In this document: positions 50,301 to 62,835 of the stretch, in pieces
Layout: the number at the start of each line of letters is the position of its first letter
Position numbering within the stretch: position 1 is the stretch's first letter
Assembly (NCBI GenBank): GCA_943735955.1
Contig: OX030959.1
Span: 5,489,241-5,553,240, forward strand
Length of the DNA: 64,000 nucleotides
Source of the DNA: Piscicola geometra
Taxonomy: Eukaryota > Annelida > Clitellata > Hirudinida > Piscicolidae
Direction: 5' to 3'
Made by a program: the position numbers and the translations under genes
Notes under the pieces: model-generated
What the model saw: only the letters and a program-made list of their open reading frames with translations
Told to the model about the DNA's origin: nothing
Databases searched by the model: none

Positions 50301-52959
50301 GCTTATTTTTTTGTAAAAAGTTTTTATTTATTCCAAAACCATAGAATAAAAATAATAAATACATTTTTTATAGCTTTTATTAAAAATGATAACATAAAGA
50401 TTTTGATGTAAGTATAGTTCTAATACGTCTAAAACTAAATTTCTATATGGGTTGTGCCAAAACCTGTCTGAACGAAAAATTCTGTATTCAAACAGTTTAC
50501 AATTCCTTTTTTAGTTAATAGATGCTTTGCGTGTGAAAGTTTCGCGAGAAGAAACGCATAAAAAAATGTTAAATAATAAAAAGATTTTAAATAAGTAAAA
50601 AAAGAATAAAACTTTAAAAACACGTTTTAATTAATAATATAAGATAGGAAAAGAAAAGACAATTAATAATAATAAATAACATAGAAGATTTTATCAAAAT
50701 AAAGCACAACTATAAATATTAAATAAGGTTAAAGCTTGATTTATTAGAGAGACAACATAAATAACTTTTCCTTTTTTCTATATAATATTTCTATAAGAAC
50801 TCAGAAAAAAAGTTTATAAATTACATTTTTTCATGTACTGAAAACCTTTTTTTAATGTCTTTCAATAATTCCATTATAAACTCTAAACAAAAAACTGAAA
50901 TATAAAAAAGGTTAACAATGAAGATAGTATTGCATCTTTTAAATTGTTTATCAAATTAAATTTCTTATAATTTTACGTTTTATTACTTTATAAATCCATT
51001 TTTTTCTAATTTTTATTCTTTTTTTAATAAAAATTATTTTTAGATATAAAATCATTTCTTTCGCTTTCATCCACTCCGTCTAACCATTTCCTCATGTCCA
51101 TTCTCTATAGACTTTCCGTCGTCATTCCCATTAACTTTCCATCTCCTCACTAGCCTCCCAATCAATCAATTATCAATTCATGCTCTTCTTTTATGACCCA
51201 TTGACGTTCCGGACCACAAAATTAGACCTTCTACTACCCATATTCGGCATTTTATTATCGCAATCATCTAACACACTCAAGCTTTTGCTCTTTGCCATTT
51301 ATTCCTTTTTTGAAATGTTCAACTAGTTTATGAGCAATTTATTTATTTTATCTTTTTAAAATATGATTTCTATACGGTGATCATTTTTTTCTGGCAGACG
51401 ATTATTCTTTTTTTGATAACCATTGTCTGTTGATCCGCGTGACCAAACAATGCGTCCATTTTTCATCCACTTAGTTTACCACTCACTTTCACAATCCGTT
51501 TCAACATTTAGTCTACGGATTTTTTTCAACCATGAACAGCAAACTATTTCTTTTCTCATTAATCATAGCCTGCACCACGTTAGGCTTAATAGTATGAATT
51601 TCCACACTTATATTTGTAAGAGTTGTAACAACTTGAGGATATAAAATCGCTGCATTTCAATTTAACTTAGAACAAAAACTTTCATCTTAGAAGAATCTTA
51701 TCCTTATAACTGTTCCTATTGAATAATGATTGAAGTTGTTAACAATAAATTGTGTAAAATATTTATTCATAGTCTTTAATAAGAAAGAATTTCATAGAAA
51801 TTAATTTGAATTTCAAAAAAAGTAAAAAAATTGTTTACAAACATTCAAAAACACATAAAAGCGATGAAAATAATAAAAAATTAAGAAGTAGAAGAAAAAA
51901 AAGGGTAATGATGCCTTGAACCTCAATTGAAACGTTTCAGATATATACTTTTTTTCCGTTTTCTGTCAATATGAAAAAAAATATTTAAAGAATTAAATTG
52001 AATTGTTATATATACAAAATAATTTATTATTTTGAAAACTTTAACCTTATATTAAAATTACTCAATCATATAAAAATAGAAGCATTTTCCACAAAGCAGA
52101 TATGCAAAATAGACTTTAACAAATAATAAATGATTTTATCAACACCAGAAAAGCAAACAACAAATCAGTCGTCAAAACTTCAATGTCATTTACTACAATC
52201 AACAGTATCTTTCAAATTTAATTTACATTTATTACAAAGTTTTTAAATTTTCATTAGTATAAATAAATAAAAACTAAAAAATGTATTTATATTGAAAATA
52301 AAAATAAGAATAAGTGAAATAAATATTGTGTATAACATTTAATAGCATAACAGAAATTCAGAAGATAAAGAAAACTGTACTGAAAGTATACTGTTTCAAA
52401 GTGGAGAGATAAAGTGATCGAGAGTTTGAAAAATCTTAGATGGATTAATTGCGTTGTTTATGAGAAAAAAGGCAGTTTATGGTGCCTTGAGTGTGTTGTT
52501 TAGAAGGGAATGTCAGTTGTTTCTCAGTGAAAAGTCTTGCCCTTGTTAACAATGAGTAATGGTTAAGGAAAAATGCTATAGGGCTGTTTAATTAGTAAGA
52601 GTCATTATTGCGTTATAACCCAAAAATATAAAAAAACAAGAGCATTAGAAAAAGTTATATATATAAATGTTTTATAAGAAAAAATATTCCCGAAGAGATA
52701 ATCAGACTTTTATCTTAATTTTTATTATTCAGATTATAAAACTTAGTGCAAAAAAGTTACTTATAATAAATTATATAGAAATAAAAAAAAATAAAAGTTA
52801 GATTAAAAAATGTTTTTTCCGTAGAATTGTTATCATTAAGCTTTGACCTTAACATTTAACCATTTTTTATATGACCAAAATTAAAAACTGGAAAAGACAA
52901 ATAGAATAGTATATTCTGGTCTCAGAATCCACATAGGGAGGGCGGAACATTACGAATTG
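47333..52959. other. Gene-poor AT-rich interval
   Basis: No supported gene. Small frames at 47657, 47971, 49603, 50435 and 51423 show no family similarity. Composition varies: about 49600-50110 is less AT-rich, and 51050-51300 is strikingly pyrimidine-rich on +. Either may be an old insertion or a regulatory element. Confidence 0.4.
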
Positions 52960-53253
52960 TATATGTTAAAGTCAAAAGGCGTAACCAGGCATTTCGCGTA
53001 ATGCCTGAAAAATCAGTCAAATCGTGTAACTCATGATTCACGCAGATTGAATGAAAAAAGGTTAATAAAATGCCTAAAAATGACAAATAATTTCAAGTTA
53101 TTTTAAAATTTGAATGAAATGAATATATTTAATATTTAGCCATTTATTAAGCCTTTTTCATTTAATACGCGTGAGTAATGCGTTACACAATTTGACTGAT
53201 TTTTAGGAATTAAGCGAAATGCCTGGTTACGCGTTTTGACTGTAACATATATA
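52960..53253. mobile_element. Foldback/MITE-like non-autonomous DNA element
   Basis: Two ~120-bp arms (52960-53080 and 53133-53253) are imperfect inverted copies. The left arm begins tatatgttaaagtcaaaa and the reverse complement of the right arm begins tatatgttacagtcaaaa. Similarity continues through gcgtaaccaggcatttcgc, aatcagtcaaat.gtgtaac and atgaaaaa.g.ttaataaa. About 50 bp separate the arms. There is no coding capacity. The flanks are TA-rich, so a TA or TATA target duplication is possible but cannot be fixed. Size and structure fit a MITE mobilised by another element's transposase. Confidence 0.8.
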
Positions 53254-56200
53254 CCCCATGAAGAAGCATTTGCATTCATTGAGGGCTATCTCTAGTGTGC
53301 TTTAAGGAGACTTCTTGATGAAAACAGAAATTCTAGAAGACAATAACTTTGTTAGACATTGGTTAATTTATATAGCGAATCATATTTTGAAAAACTAATG
53401 CTTATAAATAAAGGAAATTGAATTTTTTATATCGACTAAATAGGAGAATATAATTGCTTCATGTTTGAGAAGTTATCATTATAAATAAATAAAAGTATTG
53501 AAAATTAATGTAAAATGTAACTTCCACTATTATCTAGTACTCTGAGAAACGTAAACAGATTCATGCTTACCCTAGAGAGAGTCTGTCACACACAAAATTC
53601 GCTTTGGTTTCCGCCTTCTTATTCATTATATGAGTTTCCATTAAATATAAGTAGTTGAGGCATATAATTATTTTTCAATTTCATAACTCTTAAATTGTTA
53701 TCTAATTTTTATTTATTTTATCGACGTACGTGTTTGAGAGAAATATTATATAACTTTCTATCTGCGGAACCATCTTGTTGTGCTCAATAGGTAATAAAGT
53801 AGTTGTTTTTAAGATAAAAACATTATGATAAAATGCTTTTCATATCTATTTTAATCAATAATCACCATCATCTTTCTATCTACTGCCATCACAATTTTTA
53901 TGTTGGCCACTTAATTATGTAATGAAGCAATTTTTGTTTAAGTCTTACAATTTGTTGTAATTTGAAATAATTTTTTATTCATAACTTGAGCTTTACTACT
54001 CATATAAAAATCATCTTGGTTTATATTACACTAGTCTAGATTATTTTTTTCAGAACAGGGTTTGTTCGAAAATTTGAAACATTTTAAAAATTCAGAGCTG
54101 TTCTGGTCATAAAAGCAATCATACAAACGGTACATTTTAGCTGATTCAGTCTAAGATACTTCATTCAAGAGCGATTCATTTAAAATCAATACAATTTTAA
54201 ATAAAACTGAAATCAATGCGATAAACTTTTATGGTCAGCGAATTACAAACACAAATATGTATAAAAATGTCTATGTATGTTTTAAGACTTGAAATAATAT
54301 CTACAGCTTGTTATTATTATTAAACTATCTAAGTCCATAGTATAAATATGACATAAGTCAAAAAACTATAGACTCCAAGTTATTCCAATTCGAAACAATG
54401 CAGATCGGGAAAATTGTATAAAAAAATGTGTTTCCACAAAATGAAACTTTTTCTATTTTTAGGTTTTTACTGTCTTTTTATATACCAATTTTATTTATTT
54501 TTTAGTTATTATAAATTTATTTTTTAAACCTATAAGAGATTTAATCTGCTCTTTAAAATGTACGATAATATTTTCATATTTTCAATTCAACTCACGTATT
54601 TGTAATTAATTTTAATAAAGTTTTCTAAGAAGTTACTGAAAAATATTAAGCTTTTCAAAAATCATATGGTAACATTTTTATTTATTATTTATGATGCTTG
54701 CAAATATTTTATTTTTGCTAATAAGATTTTACAATAACTGCTTTGTTTTTAACATAATGTTAGATGATGCCACAAATTCATCTCAATTTTTTCATACTTG
54801 AAAAATTGAATATTTTTTTATATATTAAAAGAATTTTGCATTTATGCTAATCTTTAAAAGGTTTTTTTCAAATGTTTTTTGAACAAAATGTTTAACTATA
54901 TTAAATAATCATTATTATTATTTTTCAGTAATACACATAATTAAAAAAAAAATTTAATCATCATTTTTTTTTCGAATCTCAGTTTTTATCTTTATCATTG
55001 ATGTTTTTTGCGACTGGCATCGGCATTAGAATGACTTCCATGTCAAACACATCATTTTTACGAGCTTCATTATCGCTTTTTTATATTAAGATTTCAGCAT
55101 TGTGATTATAAAAAAAACAATTTGGTAAGAATAAAAAATTATTTTTGAAATTTTTTTTTAAATATTTTAACTATTGATGAAAACTAAACTATTTAACAAT
55201 TTTAATTATTTGCTACTACTAAATGCATTGATGTTTTTTTACAGTTTTCACAATTTTTTTTTTGTTGTTTCAAACCTTTTATAACCAAAACTTTCAAATC
55301 TTCCTGTTTATTTATTATATTTCTTTCAATAAATAATTAATCCATTCAAAAGACGATGTAAAAAAGCATAAAAAGCTTTCTAGAAAGAATGTGGAAATAA
55401 TGAAAGATGAAACGTTTCATAAAAAATGTAATCTTGAAATTTGAATTTTTAATAGTAGTTGAAATAATATTTCTGATAATAAAGATTAGATTTTTTATGG
55501 CTCAAATGAGCATTTTATTTTTAAAGTCTTAAAGAAATTATTGAAAAACTATTCACGTATTAGTTAAATTTCTATACATTTCAGAAATGAACCAGTAGCT
55601 GATTAGGTAATTTTTTTTTTGACTAATGTTCGAATGCAAACGATGCCCTATTTAACACAAAGTAAAAACAAATTTCACAAACTTGTTGTCTAACTATATT
55701 GAAAACGTTTATGAAAATGTTAAAACTAACATTTCAATTTTATAAAACAATACAAAACAAAATAATATATTAATCTATCAGTCATCGCTAAGGGATGTAA
55801 ACAAATAATGGAGAAAAGTGCCTGCTTTAAAGTGCATATAACTCACTATATAAAATCCATCAATCTTCACACAGAAAAAATACAAAGATGAAAATTATTA
55901 AAGTAACATAAACCCCAACGAGCTTCAAGACTACTCCGTTATGAAAAATGATACCCCTTAAACTGTTCATTTGTACCAATAAAAAAACTAAGTAACTTTC
56001 GAAAAACTTAAAAAGTTATTTTAATTTTTTTTGAAAACGTTAGAGCACCTACCAAAGAACATTTACGTAAAAACTATTATTCCTTAGTCGTCATCAATAA
56101 TAGTGTTGATAATAGTTTCAAATACAATTTATTTTGTATAATAGTGAGGGTTATGAATGTAGGGATGGAAGAATAAGCAGGTTTTTTGAGAATCAGTCAA

Positions 56201-56924
56201 CTTTTATTAATAGCAAAGAGACATTTTTATGGCAAAACGAAAAAAAATAGAATGGAAATGAAAATAATAATAATAATAAATATGAAAATTTATTTTATTG
56301 ACACTAAAAAGAAATGCCAAACATATTTTTAGCAGCATCTTTATTACTTTTTTACGGACTCTACTTCGATGAAACGTTTTAATAACTATGCGTAAAAAGG
56401 GATTTTACTACTTTCTAATTCGGAAAAAAATTCATATTCCAAAGCTCAGATTTTTTTGGTAATAAATATTAAAAAAACAATACTGAAAAGAATTAACATT
56501 TAAAAAATAAGTTAAAATAAAATTAGTTACTTTTTTATTTTTTAAAAACATAAATGAACAGTTTAACTTTTTCTTTAAATTTCATTTAAAAGTATTCAAT
56601 GTTTTTTATTTTATATATTTACTTAAATAATGTTTTTAAAGGACTGTGTTGCTTCAATATATGTATATATATCAATTTCAAAAATGTAAAAAAACTTTTC
56701 TTTTGGTCACGGCTTTTGGATATCTTAAAAAAAGTGTTTTCGTTCGAAAAATTTAACATTCTCACGTCACGCAGCATTTTAAAATTCGCCAGTATGCTTT
56801 TAAGGATCTTCATCGATTTAAAAACTGCATTAAGGGTGATATATTCAACATTTTTAAAAAATTCAGATTTAAATATACAGTTTTTTTGTGCTCAATAGTA
56901 TAATAATAAGCACCCATGAAAAAT
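53254..56924. other. Gene-poor AT-rich interval
   Basis: No gene is supported. One minus-strand frame (about 55082-54974, containing DNEARKNDVFDMEVILMPMP before a stop) looks a little protein-like and has a weak acceptor. It is not recognised and is left uncalled. The ATT repeats near 56265 are simple sequence. Confidence 0.4.
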
Positions 56925-57200
56925 ATAGTGTTTTTAGGGCGATCGACGGTCAAAAATAGAATTACGTTGTCCAATAAGGTTGTGTACATCCTGCAAGAGA
57001 AGTTGGTGGAAGAACAACTTTTTACTTTGCTTACCGTCACCACATGCGCAAATTAATTATTAGTGAAATTTATTCAGTTTTGTTTAGACCTTGCAGTGGA
57101 CCGAACATACCTCTATTTGAACGCATTCACAAGTGTTGGCCAGACATTAGGCAGCCTAATTTTGTCCTATTAGATTTCGCTCGTTTTTTGTAGAGAACAG
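56925..57200 (+). pseudogene. Coding-like island of unknown family, possibly exons or a relic
   Basis: This block is much less AT-rich than its flanks. On + it has two open segments in different frames. About 56938-57054 reads KNRITLSNKVVYILQEKLVE and ends at a stop. About 57086-57201 reads GPNIPLFERIHKCWPDIRQ, then PNFVLLDFARFL and a stop, after an acceptor-like gttttgtttag. The closing PNFVLLDF pattern is loosely like the last strand of some phosphatidylinositol phospholipase C-like proteins; this is only an impression. The two parts do not join in phase by any GT-AG pair I found, which favours a relic, though real exons of an unidentified gene remain possible. Confidence 0.3.
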
Positions 57201-58922
57201 GAAAAGTATTTCATAATCCCACAAAAATATTTCGATGACAATGCTAATTGAACAAGCTTTAATCTTGCAATTTGTGTTACATTTATATCTTATTCACATG
57301 GTTTCAAAAGTTCTGTTTCCAAACCATTCTTTTTTTCTCTTAAAAATCCAAGAAAAAAAATTTTGAAAGCCTTTTTCACTTTATTACTTAACCCACTCTG
57401 TTAACCTTCAAATGCTTGATGGCAATGGAAAACCAAATGCAAAAAAATAGTTTTCAAAGTTTACAAATATATTTCTATTTAATTCAAAAGAACTAGTTTT
57501 TTCTTTTTAAACTTTCAAGTTTAGTTTATCAAAACACTTTTTATTTTCATTCTCATCAGATTTGATCTTTAAATAAAATATGTTGGTTCTTTAATAAGCC
57601 AATAATGAAACAATTAAAAGTCCCAAAATGTAGAAGAATTTTTCTAAAAACAGGTTAGTTAAAAAGATAAAAAACTGAGTGTGTTCTACATTTTGACTTT
57701 TGTATTAATTCTTTTATAAGTTTTTAAGTATTTACCAAACAAACTTTCGCAAAAGATAAAAATGCTTTTTAGGGCTTTAAATAATGCGATTTTTAAATAT
57801 TTTTTTAAACTTGTGAATAATATAAAATTAAAATATTCATTTAAAAAATTAGAATTTTTGAAAATATATACATTAAAAAATTTTATAAAATAATTAATGA
57901 AATAAAATTTTGTAAAAAGAATAGGTAATAATAATTATGATGAAAATGTTTACATACTTTATAAGAAGCACTGAAAATGTGAGAAATTATTGAACTGCTC
58001 CTCAACGCTTTTTAAATAATTTTTCTTTTATCAGCTTATAAATTGAAAGGTTTTTGTTCAAGATTGTTGTTTAAATTTCAACTTTCAATTAGGTCTTTGA
58101 AAACAAAATAAAGATGTAGTTAATATGATAAAAAATAGAAGCCTTCACTGACCAAGTGGTTAATCTAACTTTATCAATGACATAACGATAAATCTTTGCT
58201 AGTCTTATTAGCTTTTTTTCAAAAAATCTTTGTTTTTATTTCACATAACCTTTGTTCATGGATTTTCTTAGCGCTCCCAATTTCTAAAAACCTATATGAT
58301 TTTATACTTTTGTAATTTTCATTAAAAAAATTATAAATTGTATTTAAATTAATGAAAAAATATTTTAATTAAAACCATTTTGAAAGAACCTGTTAAAATC
58401 TGATACAAGTCACATATTTAGAATGTTCATAAAAGTCAACTTTATTTCAAAGTTGTTAAAATAATGAAATTATAATGAATTTATTAAAGCATTTTTCAAT
58501 GTTTTTGAAATGCTTGAATAGATAAAAAAAATAGTCAGTCAACCAATCACAAAATAATGTTTTCAATTCATTATTTTAATTTTAAAATAATTTAGTCAAA
58601 TAATTATCAAGTTTTTAGAAGTTTAGAACAACGTGAACGTTAAAATAACGTGAAGCAAATTAGAAGATTGTTTTACCTTTAAAAAATGATAAAAGCGTGT
58701 TTTTTTCAAAATGAATTAACAAAGTTTTCTTAAATATTAAAATAAATTCAAATCCTTATTTATAAAACAAACCTTACAAATAGTAATAAACAATTTGTGG
58801 TAATGAAGTGTTCAAAGGGGACAAAAACATTCTTAAAGAGTTTGAACAGTAAAATTGCCTTTGTTAGAAAATTTATCCTCTACGTATATTCAAAACTATA
58901 AATTAAAAATGAAGTCAGCGTA
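57201..58922. other. Gene-poor AT-rich interval upstream of the MGC exon
   Basis: About 1.7 kb without recognised features. If the exon at 58923 is real, this is its 5' flank and may hold its promoter or untranslated leader. Confidence 0.4.
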
Positions 58923-59022
58923 ATGGGCTGTCGACTCAATAAAGCAGCTGGACAAGTAGAGAAAGAAGGCAAGTCTGCCATTGCACTTGAAAGAACTCGT
59001 CGCAGCTTTCAAAAAGGATTTA
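58923..59022 (+). CDS. Probable first coding exon of an unidentified N-terminally lipidated protein
   Basis: The ATG at 58923 is preceded by an in-frame TAA six codons upstream and opens MGCRLNKAAGQVEKEGKSA, followed by IALERTRRSFQKGF. It then meets a possible donor (gtatat) one base into the next codon; without splicing a stop follows two codons later. The exon is near 48% G+C in DNA that is otherwise very AT-rich. Met-Gly-Cys at the start is the classic signal for N-myristoylation plus palmitoylation, as in G-protein alpha subunits, raftlin and similar membrane-tethered proteins, and the charged helix-like remainder fits. No downstream exon was recognised before the window ends, so the family stays unknown. 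Confidence 0.5.
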
Positions 59023-61167
59023 GTATATGACAAAAATCCTTACTCAAAAAAAAGCATGAACGTTAATAGATTTATCCACCTATTTATTTAAAAAAAATTA
59101 AATTACTTATTGAAGTTCTCAGATTATAAATTTTTAATCGTATTTTTCCGTTCACTAAAAAAATTTTAACAATTTTTATGCAAATAATTACACGCTCTAC
59201 GTAAGCATATAATATATATAATATATATATTAGCATATTATATATAAAACCCTCAATCGAACAATGTCTAAAGTTTTTGATAAACATTTTTCTATTACTT
59301 CAAAAATTAGAAGTTTATTATATAGTAAATATTTAAATTTTAAGTTAATTAAATGCAAATTTTTTAAAAATAATACTTATAAAAAGACTGATAGATTCCA
59401 ATTAAAAGTACTTGTTCCAAAGAATTGCTTCTTAATTATGTAGGCAGCTACAATTAATGAGTCTTGTTTCGATAAACCCTGTAATAAAGAAATGATCAAA
59501 AATGTATTTAAAAAATTTCCTTTGAAACTTGATTATCTGAAAACTTTTTTTCACAAGAAGCTGTTCCAATTCCAAGAATATAAAAAAATAACTTAAAAGT
59601 AAATAAATTCATCGGAGTGCCTTTCTTGATTTAAACTTTAAATTTTAAAGCTGTGATAACGGAGCTGTTTAAACTGACTATGTTACAAAGTGGATCGTAG
59701 ACGTTATGAACAGATAATAGAAAGAACAATAAAGATTGTATAACAGTGAATTTCATTGAAATATCATCTAATTTAAATTCACACGAGACATTATTTCTAC
59801 GTAAAAGAAGAGTTATTTTAACAAATCAATTTATTGAAAAAGTTGATAATTTATAAAATCATTTAAAAAATGAAATAAACTTCAACTCAAATAAAAGCGT
59901 GTGAATCGAATGCCAGTAAAACTAAAGTTTTCAATCATCTGTAAAAAAAATATATTTAAAAGAAAATAATAATGTGTATTTTTACATTTTTTATTTAAAT
60001 ATACTTTCTCAAAGTATTTATAATGAATATAGTTTTTTAAAAAACTTGATGAGCTTCCATTAAATGAGTTTACTTAAATAGGCTTTTGTTTAATAGTTTC
60101 TTAGCTAAGCTCCAGAAGCTGATTACGAATGCCTTTACGTTTCTTTAATGACATGGAGTCTAACTCGCTAGAACTTAAGTCTTTAAGTGCGCATTAAGCG
60201 TCGTTTAATGAAGCGACGAAGAGCAGATGCCTCTCCATAGACTTATCAATGCCTTGCACTCAAGCCCCTCTGACTCTTAACTTCCGATAGTTATGTTTCT
60301 CTATTTACATCTAATTAATTTTTATATTCACATTTATGATTTTTTTTAAGTTATCATTGTATTTTTATAATTATTTTATAATGAAAAAAGATTTTTACTC
60401 TTAAACGACTAGGCTGGCTGACAAAAATAAATTCACCGGCCAATTAAGACGTTCATCGGTACAAAGTTTGGTAGTTCACTTTTTTAGAGTTTTCTTTTGC
60501 TATTACATTCACATTTTTATATATTTTGGTTTGTTCAATATAATAGAGGAAAAAACAAAATTTAACATTTTGAACACCCTTATTTATGAGAAATAAAACA
60601 CTTGTATAAAATCTACTATTCTATGGTTTCAGGCATGTTCAAAAATTCACTTTTAGAAGATTAAACATTTAAATAATAGTTGGTAAAAACTCACCATTAA
60701 CTTTACGCGCTGACGAAACAAGTTTTGCTTTTAATTTTTTTGTTTTTTTATTAACAAAATCCGGTTTTTGTCATGACCAATGTTATTTTTGAGTTATTTT
60801 TTATGTATGTGTGTATGTTTTCTATTCATTTTCGTATTCCTGCCTCGGGGTCTTCAATCATTCAAACATGGGACTTTCTGCACCACGAAGCCTTCAAGCA
60901 ATCATTAGGAAAGGTTATGAAAGTTAATCTATCAACTTTCCATTCCGTCTTTTGGCTTTGTCCATTTTTCACAAAATAATTATTTTTCATTTTAAATAAA
61001 AAAGTAAAAATATTAAAATGTTTTTAAAATAACAAAATACAATACAAATCAAGTTTTCAATGAATAAAACAAGATATACATGAGTTTATTTGAAATTGAT
61101 TAAAGTGCTGTATTATGTATATACTATATTATAGGCAAAAGATTTTGAAAAAAATGTTTTACAAAAT
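59023..61167. other. Gene-poor interval, possibly an intron of the MGC gene
   Basis: Mostly AT-rich. About 60110-60290 is less so and contains a short stem (CGTCG/CGACG, 10-nt loop) near 60199. About 60838-60920 on + reads IPASGSSIIQTWDFLHHE and could precede a donor (gttatg), but no acceptor AG lies nearby. Nothing is called. Confidence 0.35.
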
Positions 61168-61368
61168 TTAATACGAACAAACGTTGCATTTAATCCAGAT
61201 TTTGCATTTGGATATGCCACAAGAGGATATTGTCCAAAAAACCTTACTTTCGCGCAATGACCTTTTAAGACGTCTATCTGGAAGAAAATCTATTAACCTC
61301 AATGTATTTTGTTTAAATATAATATTCGAAAATATAGGCTCATGAAATGTTGAAACGTGTCTAAACAT
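61168..61368 (-). pseudogene. Cys-containing coding-like fragment, perhaps a retroelement relic
   Basis: The minus-strand frame ends with SCGISKCKIWIKCNVCSY and a stop. The Cys spacing recalls the linker before the GIY-YIG nuclease in Penelope-like elements, or a Cys-rich transposase tail. The stretch is less AT-rich than its flanks but isolated, with no start, acceptor or recognised domain. The assignment is tentative. Confidence 0.25.
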
Positions 61369-61864
61369 TTTTATTTAGTTTAAAATGCTTTTGTTTATTT
61401 CATATTATTTTTTTTGTGGAAAAAAAATTGAGCTTTATCTAATTTTTAAATTTAGAAAATCAAAGATTCAAAAATTGTTGAATAGTTTTTAAAACTTATA
61501 CAATTAAAAAGTTTCTTATGAAACTTTAATGACATTGTAACAAATTTTAAAAGATTATTTGTTTTAAACTATAAAATATTTTAAATATTAAAAATACTAA
61601 AATAAATTAAATTAAATACTGGATAAAAACCTATTCTAACTATTTGTTAACCAAAAAAATAAGAATGCTGAACTAAGATCCATATAAGTAGGTTTATGAA
61701 ATAAAGAACAGCCAAATCTAAAAGAGAAAATCAAATGCAGTTTGTGTCAGAGAAACAGGCGCTTCTGTCTAATGATTGCATTTTTTGGTGTGCAGATAGA
61801 GGTTTCGCATACGAAAAAAATAGATTTGGACAAAACGTCGCATAATATTGCTATCTAGTTTTTT

Positions 61865-62020
61865 TTAATAACTCAATTCGTCAATCGGTTTTTCTGACAT
61901 TGCCCAGGGATTTATACTCTTGTATAGAGATTGTCGATGGAGATTCAATGCAACATCTGCATTCCCGTCAATACTGCATGCTTTAGGTAGACATTCTTCG
62001 CAAGAATTGCGAAAAACATG
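61865..62020 (-). other. Unidentified minus-strand coding-like fragment
   Basis: The frame CEECLPKACSIDGNADVAL, followed by NLHRQSLYKSINPWAMSEKP, ends in a stop at 61865 and is compositionally less AT-rich than flanking DNA. An acceptor-like attcttgcgaag lies just ahead. It may be a terminal exon or a relic; no family is recognised. Confidence 0.2.
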
Positions 62021-62619
62021 CAATATATGTAAAAAAATCTTAAAAGAAAAAAACTTTTTACTATATATTTTTTGCACTTTATGAACCCTTTATAACCAAT
62101 ACTTTTTTGACCCTGCATTCCAATGTTTCTAACTAAACTCAATTTCCAATGTTTTTATGTAGGCAAATAAATTATTCGTTATCACAAAAATTTTTTTTTT
62201 TCATAATTGAAGTATTTATATGCTAAAAGAATAAAATGGGTTTAAGACGAAAAAATAATTGAATATATCAAAACAGACATATAAAAAATAAGTTACAAAT
62301 TTAGGCATATTTCAAAATAGATATTAAGTTTCACGTGTTACCCGTGAAAGAGATACGATGTTTTTAGTAAATAACATTGGTTTCTTAAAAGTTTCAGTGA
62401 AAAATCTGAAAAATTTTGACAAATTTAAAAAAAATATATTTAATAACATAAATAAGCGTGTAAGCGAATATCAATAAAACTGACAAAAAATACATCTATC
62501 AACTTTGCTTCTCCATTTGAGCCACTCCTTCATCATTTTTTTCTCATAATCCTTTTTTCAGCCTCGTTTTGGTTTTCAAACCCAATATTTACTATCTTCC
62601 TAATCTTTTTACTTTTACA

Positions 62620-62835
62620 AAACCAATTTTTTGCGCCGTTTCTTACATACGGCAACTTGAATGCTTCATTAAGGCGCCTGGAGCACTCCCGTACTCACGA
62701 GAGTCTCATTTGGTAGGCAATCTTGCGACGAGTCAGTCCCTTAGGCTTCCAAACGCAACTTCTTCCAGCTTATTTGATGATATATTGTATAACCTACTAA
62801 TGCACTCTTTACATATTTCGCGACACAAGATTTTT
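62620..62835 (-). mobile_element. Possible decayed LTR-retrotransposon gag fragment
   Basis: On the minus strand, frames broken by stops and shifts read EICKECISRLYNISSNKLEE, VAFGSLRD-stop-LVARLP and then CSRRLNEAFKLP. This order resembles the capsid part of Ty3/gypsy-type Gag (..FG..L.D.LRDQLV.GL...). The similarity is short and partial, hence the low confidence. Confidence 0.3.
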
